DNA of 64,000 nucleotides from Leucobacter luti (GCF_004217175.1 NZ_SHKI01000004.1:539920-603919); one strand, 5' to 3'. Shown: positions 35,419-45,244, counted from the stretch's first letter. Notes: generated from the sequence alone by a model not told the origin. Made by a program: numbers and translations.

Positions 35419-38268
35419 TCACCTGCCGGCTGATGCGGTCCGCTTCGTCCTCTTCTGCGTGCCGATGGCCAGCTCGTTCGCTCCGCTCAGCTTCTCATAG
35501 CTCGAGAAGAGCGCCTGCTGCCGCGCCCTGTCGTCCACCTCGCCCTTCAACCCCAGCAGGGAGTCGATCGCGGCATCGAGCCTCCGATGAGCCCTCACGA
35601 GCTCAGGCGTCATCGCCAAGGGATTGTAGTGGTCGGCTAACGAGAGCCCTGGGCGGAGGGCGCGGGCCTCGAGGACTGCGCTCCCAGCCTCGATGATCGC
35701 CTCGCGCTGCGCTTCCTTCGGAATCGGCACCGGGAAGGTGTTCCAGGTCAGGGTGTTCGCGAATCTGGGGTCCGACTTGAGCCGGCCACCCACGGCGCGC
35801 TGCCATGCGATGAACGCCGCGGACGAGGCTATGGCGAACACGAGGCCGGTGGGGTCCTCCGCCCAGAAGCTGCCGTTGCTGACGATGAAGTCGGGCGAGA
35901 GGTACCCCACCGCCAAATAGGTGCGGTTCTCGCTGACGGTACGCGGAATGCAGACGTACTCCGTCGTGGGCTGAGCGATGTGCTTGAACAAGTAGGGGGT
36001 GTCCGCCAGCTTCACCGTGCTCGGTTCCGTCGATCGGCTCCGCACGTCCCTCACGTTGCTGAGGCGCCTGCGGAGCTCTGGACTCTGCCCGACGTCCTGC
36101 GGATCCATGTCGGTCAGCCACAGGCAGTACCTGATGCGCCCGTTCAGGAAGTCCTCGCCTCCGACAAACGGTCGGACGTACTGCGCAGCGACGCTGTCCG
36201 TCGCTCGGACAGCCTCCATCTCTTCGATGGACATCACCAGTCCGCCCTTGTTCTCCTCGCCGCGCTTGGTGTCTCCCGCGACGTTGCCGTTCGCCACCTT
36301 CGGTACGAGTGGGGACAGTGGCTGCGTGCGCTTCTGGACGATGACATCAGCAGCATCGAGCAAGTAAGCATTGATGACCTTCGCCCTGGTCTCTTCGGGG
36401 TTCCCACGCAGATCCGGGTAGCTGAACAGCCGCCCCTCTCCCGGCCCCCTCCTCCCGCGTGCGAACCCGACGATGTTGCAGTGCACGCTCGCCGCATCAG
36501 GGGCCTCAGAGGTCCACATGAAGGTCCGGTGGGCGAATTTGATCCGCCACCCTTCGGCCTTGAGCGGCCCGAACAGGAGCGGCACGGGTTCGCCCTGCGT
36601 GATCGAGTTCGTCGAGACGAATGCGAACTCGCCGTCGTAGTCGCTTTTCTGGAACAGCTTGATCGACTGGGCGTGCCACCCTGTCACGTAGTCCAGGCGA
36701 CCGATCTTTTCGGTGCCCCAGACCACCTGCAGGTCGAGCTTCTGGTCAGCCGTGCGCTGATCGTAGCCGACGAAGGGAGGATTTCCGAGCACATAGAGTT
36801 TCTCGGTCGGCTCGACCACGTCGCTCCAGTCGATACGGAGTGCGTTCCCGACGCGAATGGTCTGGACCTTGTCAAGCGGCAGCGTCTCCGGAGCCATGCC
36901 GAGAGCCAGTTCCATGGCCATGTTCGCCTGGTGCTCGACGAGGTGCATTGCAGTCGACGCGATCTGAGCCGGCCACTCCTCGATCTCGATGCCGTGGAAC
37001 TGGTCGATCCTGACGACCAGCGACTCCTCCAGGAAGGTCAAGGTCGGTTTCACCGCACCGAGATTGAGCAGCTGCTGCAGGACCTCCAGATCGAGTGCAC
37101 GGAGTTCACGGTATGCGACCACGAGGAAGTTCCCGCAGCCACAGGCCGGGTCGAGGAATTGCATCTCTCCCATGCGTTTGCGCAGTCTCTGCAGCTTGCC
37201 TGAGTCGTAGAATCCGTCGAGGAACTGATCGCGGAGCTCGTCGAGGAACATCGGGCTTATCACCTTCATGATGTTCGGTTCGGTCGTGTAGTGCTCGCCC
37301 AGCTCGCGCCTCGCGGTCTTGTTCTTCACCGCTTGGAACATGCTGCCGAATATCGCAGGCGAGATCGACGACCAGTTGAACTTCGAGGCGTCGATGAGCC
37401 GTTGACGCATCACCGCGTCAAACGACGGAATCGAGAGCGGCCCCTCGAACACTCCGCCGTTCACGTATGGGAAGCGAGCCATCGACTCATCAAGGGTGCT
37501 CTGACGCTTCGAAGGCTCGGTTCCGAGGACCTGGTAGAGCAGCGACAGCTGAGCTCCCAGGTCGGATCCGTCCTCTGCGGTCCGGGTCTCAAGGAACTCG
37601 AGGAATATGTCTCGCTCCGGCCACACTCCAGCATCGTCCGCATACATTGCGAAGAGGGTCCTGACGAGGAAGACGCTCGCCTCGTGATCGTCGTAGCCTG
37701 ATCCCTCGAGCGCCTCATACAGACCGGCCATCAGCTTCGCCGCCTTGATCGACGCCTGTTCCTGCTGCACCGAGCCGAACTGCCGCTCGCCGTAGCCGGC
37801 GAGGAATGCGAGCTTGTCTGCTTCATCGCGGAGCTCGCCCAGCTCAAACTCTTCGACTGGGTCCTGCCGGTCTGCGTGGATATCGAGGAGTCTGAACCTG
37901 CGGAAGTCGCAGCTCAGTACCCAACGCGGCATTTCGGCATCAGGAAGGTCATCGAGGTAATCGAGGGCTTGCCGCTCTGCTTTCTCCAGATCTTCGCCCG
38001 CCGACTTCATCTCGATCGCGAGCACGCCGGGAATCAATGCGTCTATATACCCGTCGCCGCCGGTCGATGACCGCTTCACTCGTTTCTCATAGAACGCTGC
38101 TCGGGTCTCAGTGATCCCGTATACGCCGAGGAGATCCCTCACGAAGCTTTGGGCATGCTGCTTCTCGGTTGCAGGGACATCTTTCCAATCGATGCTCAGC
38201 TTCGCAGCGCGGCTCCGGATGGCATTCATTGACATAGGTTTCGGCACATTGACAAATCTATCTGACAC
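35419..38268 (-). CDS. MmeI-type (type IIL) restriction-modification enzyme
   Basis: The 949-residue single-chain nuclease plus m6A methyltransferase carries the MmeI-type nuclease motif D76-X9-E86-x-K88, within IPGVLAIEMKSAGED. A helical spacer with RRELGEHYTTE near 325 follows, then SAM motif I FLDPACGCGNF at 371-381, the catalytic NPPF at 496-499, and a C-terminal target-recognition part. One protein both cuts and protects, so no separate methylase is needed. Start is GTG 38268; ATG 38235 is an alternative, as neither has a clear ribosome site. The codon mix is less GC-rich than that of the mob genes. Confidence 0.93.
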   Translation of the reverse strand: MSDRFVNVPKPMSMNAIRSRAAKLSIDWKDVPATEKQHAQSFVRDLLGVYGITETRAAFYEKRVKRSSTGGDGYIDALIPGVLAIEMKSAGEDLEKAERQALDYLDDLPDAEMPRWVLSCDFRRFRLLDIHADRQDPVEEFELGELRDEADKLAFLAGYGERQFGSVQQEQASIKAAKLMAGLYEALEGSGYDDHEASVFLVRTLFAMYADDAGVWPERDIFLEFLETRTAEDGSDLGAQLSLLYQVLGTEPSKRQSTLDESMARFPYVNGGVFEGPLSIPSFDAVMRQRLIDASKFNWSSISPAIFGSMFQAVKNKTARRELGEHYTTEPNIMKVISPMFLDELRDQFLDGFYDSGKLQRLRKRMGEMQFLDPACGCGNFLVVAYRELRALDLEVLQQLLNLGAVKPTLTFLEESLVVRIDQFHGIEIEEWPAQIASTAMHLVEHQANMAMELALGMAPETLPLDKVQTIRVGNALRIDWSDVVEPTEKLYVLGNPPFVGYDQRTADQKLDLQVVWGTEKIGRLDYVTGWHAQSIKLFQKSDYDGEFAFVSTNSITQGEPVPLLFGPLKAEGWRIKFAHRTFMWTSEAPDAASVHCNIVGFARGRRGPGEGRLFSYPDLRGNPEETRAKVINAYLLDAADVIVQKRTQPLSPLVPKVANGNVAGDTKRGEENKGGLVMSIEEMEAVRATDSVAAQYVRPFVGGEDFLNGRIRYCLWLTDMDPQDVGQSPELRRRLSNVRDVRSRSTEPSTVKLADTPYLFKHIAQPTTEYVCIPRTVSENRTYLAVGYLSPDFIVSNGSFWAEDPTGLVFAIASSAAFIAWQRAVGGRLKSDPRFANTLTWNTFPVPIPKEAQREAIIEAGSAVLEARALRPGLSLADHYNPLAMTPELVRAHRRLDAAIDSLLGLKGEVDDRARQQALFSSYEKLSGANELAIGTQKRTKRTASAGR

Positions 38269-38327
38269 CTACGACATCACCGGCCTCTGACCAGGCCTAT
38301 CGCAGATCCTCGCGCGCGCGAAAAAAG

Positions 38328-38374
38328 AACCCCGTTCCCGGAGGCGCCGCAGCGCGGCTCCCGGGAACGGGGTT
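38328..38374 (-). terminator. Intrinsic terminator with T-run, reads leftward
   Basis: A long GC stem beginning AACCCCGTTCCCGG is followed on the reverse strand by CTTTTTTCG. It ends the 111-aa gene and insulates the restriction gene. Confidence 0.88.
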
Positions 38375-38395
38375 ATCGTGTTCCTGTCCTGGCGC

Positions 38396-38731
38396 CTACG
38401 GCACCAGCACCAGTGAGGACTCTCCTTCCAGCGAGCGCCCGCGCTGAAGCAGCGCCGCAGCGTACTGGAGCTCGACGTCCTGCAAGCCCAGCCAGCCCTC
38501 CTTGAGCGCCTCCAGCGCCTTCGCGTGGGCCGCCTCGCTGCGCTCGTGCTCGGGCAGCGCTTCGATCCGCTCGAGCTCCTCCCCAGCAGAGGCGAATATC
38601 TTCTCCATGATGTTCCTCGCCACGCGGATCTCGTCGAGCCGGCCAGGGATCTTCTCCTGCGGCAGCTTCGACGCCGGGACCTTCATCCAGCCGGTCGTGT
38701 TGATCATGTTCTTCGGGTCGATGTTCTGCAT
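38396..38731 (-). CDS. Unknown 111-aa helical protein
   Basis: Start ATG 38731 is chosen because AAGGAG lies at the right distance; the longer frame has no ribosome site. The protein begins MQNIDPKNMINTTGWMKVP and continues as two long charged helices (EELERIEALPEHERSEAAHA). No family is recognised. A strong terminator follows. It is near the XRE regulator but separated by a 635-base gene-free stretch. Confidence 0.7.
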   Translation of the reverse strand: MQNIDPKNMINTTGWMKVPASKLPQEKIPGRLDEIRVARNIMEKIFASAGEELERIEALPEHERSEAAHAKALEALKEGWLGLQDVELQYAAALLQRGRSLEGESSLVLVP

Positions 38732-39366
38732 GGTTGCTCCTTGGAGATTTCTGAAACGAGTACTTCTCGCAAGTGCACCCTCGGCAGCGACAGTAAGTCG
38801 CTGCCATCGCTGAGCGCGGCTCAGCCCTCTTCGGACGCGATCCGGCTGGGACGAGTCAGGTCGTCGCAGCTTCACTCCGTAAGGGAGGAGCCGAAGTGCT
38901 CCGATCAGGTGCTTCTTGCACCCGCCTTCTCGGACGGGCCGAAGGCCCGGCCACGAGCCTGCCCTGGCACGGCTCGCGCGCTCGCCTCGAGGGACTCTCC
39001 TCGAATCCCGATGGCGACGCCGTCGACGAGCCTCCACGACGGAGGACGGCTAGACCTTCAGCTCCGCTCCTGAGAAGGAGTGCTTGCATCCTCGGCTCTG
39101 AAACTGCCTTCACACCCAAACCGGCTGGCCGTGCAACGGGCAGCTGAGGTGGATCCCGGTAGGGGCCGCCTCCAGCAAGCATGCCCCTCGGATGCGCGCA
39201 AGTAGCGGAACGAATGATAATGAGTTCGCGCGAGCGGAGCTAAAGTCTAGTACCAAAAAATGTTAAAAATCTGCAAGAATGCCTCAATTATCCTGAGAAA
39301 TGGGCATATCGTTAGGCTTCCGTTACTTGCAAGGCCGCAAGTCCACATTCGGCACTAGCGGTCGAG
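38732..39366. other. Gene-free, hairpin-rich stretch
   Basis: No convincing gene is present. Several perfect short hairpins occur: GGCAGCGAC-N5-GTCGCTGCC (38783-38805), GGTGC-TTCTT-GCACC near 38918, GGGCC-GAA-GGCCC near 38937 and ACTTGC-N6-GCAAGT (39325-39342). The last 120 bases are unusually AT-rich for this DNA. It may be the leader of the 111-aa gene or a structured RNA. Confidence 0.4.
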
Positions 39367-39642
39367 CTACTTCGACGCCTGCGCCGTCGGCGCGTCCGGC
39401 CTCGGCTCGATATTGGAAGCACTGCTCCGAGCCCGCGCGACCAGCCTGAAGACGAGGCCTAGCTTCTCGGCCATCCCGTCGATCGTGTCGAGCGAGATGT
39501 TGTGCTCGGATCTTTCCAGGCCCGCAGTGTATCTGGGCGTCAGGCTGAGTCGACGCGCGAGCTCCTCCTGCGTTATCCGCTCATCGGCGCGGTACTGACG
39601 CAGAGCAGCGCCGAACTGCTTCCTGAGCGCTGAATCTTCCAC
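39367..39642 (-). CDS. XRE-family transcriptional regulator
   Basis: A 91-residue protein that is essentially one Cro/CI-type HTH: LRQYRADERITQEELARRLS then LTPRYTAGLERSEHNISLDT. A palindrome lies just upstream in the spacer to the divergent membrane-protein gene, so it probably controls that promoter and its own. Confidence 0.9.
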   Translation of the reverse strand: MEDSALRKQFGAALRQYRADERITQEELARRLSLTPRYTAGLERSEHNISLDTIDGMAEKLGLVFRLVARARSSASNIEPRPDAPTAQASK

Positions 39643-39677
39643 GTAACAAGCGTCACGCCCGGATGCTATCGTGACCA

Positions 39678-39693
39678 GGTGATTATCATCACC
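39678..39693. promoter_or_regulatory. XRE operator candidate
   Basis: Perfect palindrome GGTGAT-TATC-ATCACC, 36 bases upstream of the XRE start, within an outer GCTATC/GGTAGC imperfect repeat. Confidence 0.65.
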
Positions 39694-39885
39694 CGGTAGC
39701 TATAGCAGCCTGTAGTGTTGAACTCGTCGCGCACTGTTTCGCGCGGCGAGGCACGAGCAGTCAGCCGCCCTCAGCGGAGGCGACACGCTCGTAGCCACAG
39801 ACACCGATGCGCCGCGCCACTGGCGGCATGACGAGGAGGACCAAGTGCGTAGTACCTTTCCAGCGCGACAGCTGAGGTCCGGCTC

Positions 39886-40926
39886 TTGAACCTCCATCGC
39901 GACATTCGCGACCTCCAGTCCCAGGCGAACCGGATCGAGCACAATCAGCGGAAGGCGCAGGAGTTCCGCAACGAGCAGCAGCGCGCTGCGCGTGCAGCCC
40001 GGGATCAGGCCCGCGCCGATCAGCGCAACGCCGTCGCCGGAGGCCTCGCGTTCGCCGGCTCGGCGCTCTTCACCACCTGGTTGCTCGACCGCAGGGACCG
40101 GAAGGCCCACGCGGAGGAGCTCCGGCGCCAGGAGCAGGACCGCCAGTACCAGCACTGGCTCGCATCGACCCCGGAAGGCCAGGCCTACTGGCAGTGGCGC
40201 CACCAGGCGCTCGCGCTCGAGGAGTCCTTCGAGGAGCGCGACCTGCGCTGGCAGCACGCCTGGAGCGAGGCCGTGCCGTACGCGGCGAGCCTGGTGCAGC
40301 CCGCCGAGCGGCAGCGCTTCGAGCGCAACCGCAAGCAGCTCATGGGCAGCGGCCTGCGCGTCTGGGCGATGATCGCATTCGCGCTGGCCGCAGTGAACGT
40401 ATTGTTCACCCTGTTCCAGGCGTTAGCAACGAAAGCACTCGATGCGCGCTACAACGAGAAGGTCGCCCTCTGGCAGGACTGCGTGCGCGAAATGGAGGCG
40501 GGCAACCCCCTCTACTACGAGAGCCTCTGCAACGAGATCGACCCCGGTTCCGGCTGGCAGAACGTGATCGGCGCGTCCGTGTGGGTGCTGCTGTTCCTCG
40601 CCGTCGGGGTCCTGCTGCTCATGATCCGTCGCGCACGGATGCGCGCTGCGAAGAACGATCAGGCAGTGCTCCATGAGGTGCAGTCCCGCACCGCCCACTT
40701 CGGCTACGATCCGCTCGCGCTGCCGACCGGATGGGTGCCGTTCCGCTGGTGGGCCGACCCGGCATTCGGCCAGCACAGGCACGATGTGCAGCACCTCGCC
40801 TGGAACGGCAGCTCCCTGCGCCCCCAACCGGATCAGCTGATCCCGCTCGTCCTGCCGGCCGTCATAAACACAGACCAGAGGCTGCCGCAGAACATCAACG
40901 CGCTGCTGACCGAGTACTCGCAGTAG
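39886..40926 (+). CDS. Membrane protein with N-terminal coiled coil
   Basis: The 346-residue protein is taken from TTG 39886 after CTGAGG, since an upstream GTG frame stops at once. Residues 1-60 are a charged coiled coil with a possible short membrane segment (GGLAFAGSALFTTWLLDR). Two strong helices follow at about 162-186 and 225-248, and a C-terminal soluble domain with Trp and Pro. No family is recognised. It is the first of three envelope-type genes. Confidence 0.65.
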   Translation: MNLHRDIRDLQSQANRIEHNQRKAQEFRNEQQRAARAARDQARADQRNAVAGGLAFAGSALFTTWLLDRRDRKAHAEELRRQEQDRQYQHWLASTPEGQAYWQWRHQALALEESFEERDLRWQHAWSEAVPYAASLVQPAERQRFERNRKQLMGSGLRVWAMIAFALAAVNVLFTLFQALATKALDARYNEKVALWQDCVREMEAGNPLYYESLCNEIDPGSGWQNVIGASVWVLLFLAVGVLLLMIRRARMRAAKNDQAVLHEVQSRTAHFGYDPLALPTGWVPFRWWADPAFGQHRHDVQHLAWNGSSLRPQPDQLIPLVLPAVINTDQRLPQNINALLTEYSQ

Positions 40927-40995
40927 CTGACACCGGCACTCCCACCAAAGCCGCTTGAACCGTCCGACCCTCAAAAACATGGAGACCCTGACCTA

Positions 40996-41928
40996 ATGAA
41001 ACCCCTGAAGACCGCCACCGCGCTGCTCGCAACTCTCGCACTCACATCGACCCTCGCAGCCTGCTCCGGCGGCGGTGACGGGGCCACAGCTGGCAACACC
41101 GGCAGCAACCCCTCACTCGACGAGACCTTCGACTGGTCGCGCGCGAGCCACGGCCCGGTAAAAACGGTGCAGTTCGTCCTCCCCGACGAGCTCGTCGCCA
41201 TCGCGCCGGAGCTCGAGAACCTCACCGCAGTCCCGGTCAGCGCGACCGCGCGAGAGCTCGACTCGGCGAGCATGTGCGCCGTGGACATCGCGTACGACTT
41301 CCCCCAGGGAACAGAAGCCCTCGCGGGCCCCGACGTCGCGGACGACGGGGAGATCGCCAGGATGGCCGCTGAGCAGGCCTACGACGCGCTCCACGCCGTC
41401 TACATCGAAGGCATCGAGATGCCGGAGGGCGTGGACGATCCCGACGAGCTGCGCAGCATCGCCGAGGAACAAGTGCGCGAGCACTTCAAGGCACTGAACC
41501 CGCCCACCGAGGCAGAGCTCGACGAGGCCGTGAAGCAGATCATGTCGGATCAGTACGACCGCGTGTTCGCAGAGTACTTCGACCCCGCGAAGGCCACGCA
41601 GTCCGAGCAGCAGGGCCGCACCGACGGGCAGAACCTGTTCGGCGCCGACGCGAAGCCGATCGAGGAGCTCGACAGCAGCGACCCGGAGCGAGGAAAGTAC
41701 TACTCGGCAGACCTCGAGACGCTGACGACGGTCTGGGACTGCGCCTCCGACCCGCTCGACGCGAGCACCTACGAGAGCGCCTGGTTCCAAGTCCTGACCA
41801 GCGACGACGAGCAGCATTCCTTCGCCGTCGCCCACATCACGTCGACCAAGAACGGCGACATCTACATCTTCGACGCAGAGATCCGCGACTACGAGACCGA
41901 CGTCAACGGCGACTGGATCGCCGACTAG
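40996..41928 (+). CDS. Secreted lipoprotein, unknown
   Basis: The 310-residue protein has a lipoprotein signal: MKPLKTATALL, hydrophobic core and lipobox TLAAC near residue 22, then Gly/Asp-rich. The mature part is acidic with a helical middle and a beta-rich end (HSFAVAHITSTKNGDIYIFD). No family is recognised. It is likely co-expressed with the flanking membrane and Gly-rich proteins. Confidence 0.75.
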   Translation: MKPLKTATALLATLALTSTLAACSGGGDGATAGNTGSNPSLDETFDWSRASHGPVKTVQFVLPDELVAIAPELENLTAVPVSATARELDSASMCAVDIAYDFPQGTEALAGPDVADDGEIARMAAEQAYDALHAVYIEGIEMPEGVDDPDELRSIAEEQVREHFKALNPPTEAELDEAVKQIMSDQYDRVFAEYFDPAKATQSEQQGRTDGQNLFGADAKPIEELDSSDPERGKYYSADLETLTTVWDCASDPLDASTYESAWFQVLTSDDEQHSFAVAHITSTKNGDIYIFDAEIRDYETDVNGDWIAD

Positions 41929-41956
41929 GCGCCGCGCGCCCGGTCCCGCACTCATC

Positions 41957-43165
41957 ATGGACACCACGACCACGAAGCGCAAGAAGCGCCTGATCATCGG
42001 CATCGTCGCAGGCGCCGCCGCCCTCGCGCTCGCAGGCGCAGGCACCGCGTACGGCATCAATGCCGCCAACGCGCGCGCATACGACGCCGCTGCGACCCAG
42101 CACGCCGAGCTGCTCGACAGCGCCGCACTGGCAGAGGCGCAGCTGCCCCTCGCCCAGCACGGCTTCGTCACAGCGTGGCAGCTCGCCACCGCCGAGAAGG
42201 ACAGCGCAGCCAGCCAGGTGGCGCTCGTCGCTGCAGCCGACGACAAGATCGTTGGCAAGGACGCTAAAGCCGGCCTGGCGCCCCTCGCGGACGCACTCAA
42301 GAAGATCGCTGCCGACGACGCAGCAGCGCCCACCGAGGACGACCTCGCGGCCAGCAAGGCCGTGCAGGAGCTGCTGGACGCCGAGGATACCGACGCAGCA
42401 TCGTTCGCTCCGACAAAGCCCACCGGCCAGTTCGCGCTCTCGGACGAGGGCGCCGACACCGGCGCTGAAGCTCGGGCCAAGGTAGACGCTGCCGTAAGCG
42501 CAGCACAGGAGGAGCTCGACAGCCTCACTACCCAGCTCGAGGACATCGAGGCCCGCCACGACGCGGTCGACGCTGTGCTCCTGAGCGCCGCTCTCGAACT
42601 GCGTGCCGCCGCCGAGAGCGCCGTGGAGCTCGCTCCCGCCTGGAAGGCGGACCGCACGAAGGCAGACGCTGCCGCGTTCGACAAAGCGCTGAAGCGTCTG
42701 CAGACCGCGATCAAGGGCGAGACCGGGACCGCGGCCGACACGGATGCTACCGCAGACGCAGAAGCTCCGTTCGAGACCCCGCACACCGTGGAGCCCGACG
42801 CCGAGGCCCTGGCTGATGCCCAGGAGCTGCTCGCAGCCCTGTCGGGATACGTCGCCCAGGCCAACGCCCTCCAGCAGGCCCACGCCGACGCCGTGGCTGC
42901 CGAAGAGGCCGCAGCAGCCGCTGCTGCAGCAGAAGCCGCTGCTACACAGCAGCCGACCTACGACGGAGGCGGCTGGACTAGCGATTCCGGCTGGAACGGC
43001 GGCGGTGGCGGATGGTCCGGAGGCGGCGGAGGTAACTCCGGCGGCGGTGGTGGAGACGGTGGCTTCATCGACTACGGCACCGGCGGAGGCGGCGGTGGGG
43101 GCACGACGCCCCCTCCCGGCACCTGCTACCGCGCTGACACCTCCGGTCCCGAGATCTGCTACTGA
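41957..43165 (+). CDS. Membrane-anchored coiled-coil protein with Gly-rich tail
   Basis: The 402-residue protein has one N-terminal helix (LIIGIVAGAAALALAGAGTA), about 270 residues of Ala/Glu/Asp-rich coiled coil outside the membrane, and a 70-residue Gly/Ser/Trp-rich low-complexity tail ending with two Cys (GTCYRADTSGPEICY). It resembles surface-exposed stalk proteins in design. No family is recognised. A terminator follows. Confidence 0.7.
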   Translation: MDTTTTKRKKRLIIGIVAGAAALALAGAGTAYGINAANARAYDAAATQHAELLDSAALAEAQLPLAQHGFVTAWQLATAEKDSAASQVALVAAADDKIVGKDAKAGLAPLADALKKIAADDAAAPTEDDLAASKAVQELLDAEDTDAASFAPTKPTGQFALSDEGADTGAEARAKVDAAVSAAQEELDSLTTQLEDIEARHDAVDAVLLSAALELRAAAESAVELAPAWKADRTKADAAAFDKALKRLQTAIKGETGTAADTDATADAEAPFETPHTVEPDAEALADAQELLAALSGYVAQANALQQAHADAVAAEEAAAAAAAAEAAATQQPTYDGGGWTSDSGWNGGGGGWSGGGGGNSGGGGGDGGFIDYGTGGGGGGGTTPPPGTCYRADTSGPEICY

Positions 43166-43189
43166 TCTCTGGTCCCAGCTGAAGAGCAA

Positions 43190-43228
43190 GCCCCGCCACG
43201 ACCCGGTCGAGACCGGTCGTGGCGGGGC
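43190..43228 (+). terminator. Terminator between convergent genes
   Basis: 14-bp stem GCCCCGCCACGACC with its complement, then ATCTTCTTTCTC. It can serve both the envelope operon and the convergent relaxase gene. Confidence 0.8.
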
Positions 43229-43245
43229 ATCTTCTTTCTCGGCCC

Positions 43246-45225
43246 TCAGAGCTCCAGCCCGTGCTCTCCCTGTACTTCGTCTGCGATGAGATCCTCGTCG
43301 TGGCTCGCGATGTCCTCAGGCACTTCCTCGTAGACGCCGGCACGCAGCTCGCGCTCCAGGCGCATGCGCAGCGCGTGCGCCCTCTCGTTCTTCAGCTCGA
43401 GCGCCTTGGCCTCGCTGCCGTACTTCCAGTTCAGATCCAGACGCTTCTCGGCCGATGCGATCCCCTCGTCGAGATCCCGCTTCGCAGCGGCTCCATCGTC
43501 GAACGCCGCCTTCCGCATCGCCTTCTTGGCCTCGCGGAGCTGCATCTGCATCAACACCTCGGGGAACATCTGCTCGCCGAACGCCTTCAGGAACCCCGCA
43601 CCGATGCCCTTCGGCACTTCGCTGTCGTCGATGCGCCGACCGGCGCGCAGAGCATCGCGCGCACGCTCCTCGAAAGCCGCGAACGCCGAGATGATCGCCT
43701 GCCTCTGCTCGCTCTTCGAGACGGCGTCGCGCAGCCTCGACTGCGTTGGCTGCGCTGCTGGCTGCTCTGCCGAGGCGGCCGGAGCGGCAGCGGCGGCCTC
43801 CTCGGTGCCCGCAGCGGCAGCGGAGGGCGCATGGCTCGCGGCAGTGTCATCAGCGGCACCGGCGTCTGGAGCGGCAGCGGCAGACGCCTGCTCGGCGCGG
43901 CGCCTGCTCTCTGCCTCGACCTGAGCCGCCGCTACACGCTGGGCCTTCGCCTCAGCTTCTTCGTCGGCGATGCGCTGTGCCTCTCGCTGCGCCTCGCGCT
44001 GGGCCTCGCGTTCCGCCACTTCGCGCTCGACCTTCTCGCGGGCCTGCCGCTTCGCATCGGCCGAAGCAGCGGCCCGTGTCTCGCGCTCAGCGGCGCGCTG
44101 CCCCTCCAGCTCCTGCGCTGCTCGCTGGGCGCGCTGCTCATCGACCTCGGCAGCCACGCGAGCCGTCTCGTCCGCGAGCGCGGTCGCCTCGCGGATCGCC
44201 TCCAGCGCATCGTTCTCGGCGCAGTGCGCCTCGACCGCGTCCAGCATGAAATCAGACCCGAGCGTCGAGGCTCGGCGGCGCGCCCTCGTGCCCTCGGCCA
44301 CGGGCTCTCCGGCCTCGTCGAGCATCACATAGGCGAGCCCGCGGGTGCCGGGCCGGAGCTCCACGTCGACGCGGTGCTCACGGGCGACCTCGACGAACGT
44401 GTCGAAGTCGATGCTGCGCGCATCGCGCATCGCGTTCTTCACCCGCTGCTTCAGCACCGCGACGCTGAACGGCTCGGGCACGTCGAAGGCGATGCCCTGC
44501 GCCTCTGCCTGCTCGCGGTCGATCTGCCAGTCCTCGTGCTTCTCGGCGGCGCGCTGCTCGCTGAGCTCGCGGCGGTCTTTGGCCCGCAGCTTCGCGCTGC
44601 CGCCCTGCCGCACGCGCTCCTGCGCCTCAGTCATCATCTCGACGAGGTCAGCCCGCTGCTGGAAGCCCTCGCGCTCGAGGATCTCGTTGAACTTCAAGGC
44701 CATGCCTGCGAGCTCGTAGCTGCCGTCGGCCTGCCGCTCGCGGTACGTGTGAGTAGTGAGGCCCGAGTCGATGGAGCGGCCCGTCTTCTCGTCGACGCTG
44801 TTCACCGAGATGTGGACGTGCAGGCAGCCGCCGGCGCCGTCGTTCTGGAGAACGAGCATCGCCTGGCGCGTCGGGAACACCTCCTCGACGGTGGCGCGGG
44901 CGATGCGCAGCGCGGTCTCCCACGCCTCGGGGTCGTCCGGGTCGAGCTCGTCCTGGCCGAACGAGATGATCCCGTGGTACGCCTGGACGTACTCGCCCTG
45001 CCAGGTCTCGGTGCCGGTGCGCTTCCAGAGGCGCCTGACCGTGCCGTTCTTGCCCCACTTCTTGCGGACGTCGCGGAACTGCTGCTCGACGAACTTCGGC
45101 ATGATGCCGTTCACGCCCTCGGCGATCACGTAGCGGTCGCCGTCCTGCTGGCCCTCCTTGAGGTTCAGCAGGTACGTGTTCAGGGCGCGCGAGAAGTACG
45201 TCGGGGACCACCTGACGTTGGCCAC
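43246..45225 (-). CDS. Relaxase (MobA/MOBP-like)
   Basis: The 659-residue DNA strand transferase has an N-terminal relaxase domain with Tyr residues in the first 20 positions (SPTYFSRALNTYLLNL) and the metal-binding triad motif LHVHISVN near residue 135. An extra His precedes it (YHGIISF, near 84). The C-terminal half is a very long Ala/Glu/Arg coiled coil with low-complexity AAAAP segments. It nicks oriT and pilots the strand. It lies downstream of mobC, as usual, but 180 bases of hairpin-rich spacer separate the two. Confidence 0.9.
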   Translation of the reverse strand: MANVRWSPTYFSRALNTYLLNLKEGQQDGDRYVIAEGVNGIMPKFVEQQFRDVRKKWGKNGTVRRLWKRTGTETWQGEYVQAYHGIISFGQDELDPDDPEAWETALRIARATVEEVFPTRQAMLVLQNDGAGGCLHVHISVNSVDEKTGRSIDSGLTTHTYRERQADGSYELAGMALKFNEILEREGFQQRADLVEMMTEAQERVRQGGSAKLRAKDRRELSEQRAAEKHEDWQIDREQAEAQGIAFDVPEPFSVAVLKQRVKNAMRDARSIDFDTFVEVAREHRVDVELRPGTRGLAYVMLDEAGEPVAEGTRARRRASTLGSDFMLDAVEAHCAENDALEAIREATALADETARVAAEVDEQRAQRAAQELEGQRAAERETRAAASADAKRQAREKVEREVAEREAQREAQREAQRIADEEAEAKAQRVAAAQVEAESRRRAEQASAAAAPDAGAADDTAASHAPSAAAAGTEEAAAAAPAASAEQPAAQPTQSRLRDAVSKSEQRQAIISAFAAFEERARDALRAGRRIDDSEVPKGIGAGFLKAFGEQMFPEVLMQMQLREAKKAMRKAAFDDGAAAKRDLDEGIASAEKRLDLNWKYGSEAKALELKNERAHALRMRLERELRAGVYEEVPEDIASHDEDLIADEVQGEHGLEL

Positions 45226-45244
45226 GGTGCCCTCCTTCCTCCGT

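Noticed and set aside
38732..39037. Longer start for the 111-aa protein
   Set aside because: The ATG at 38731 has an AAGGAG site; the extension has none and is rich in rare-looking residues.
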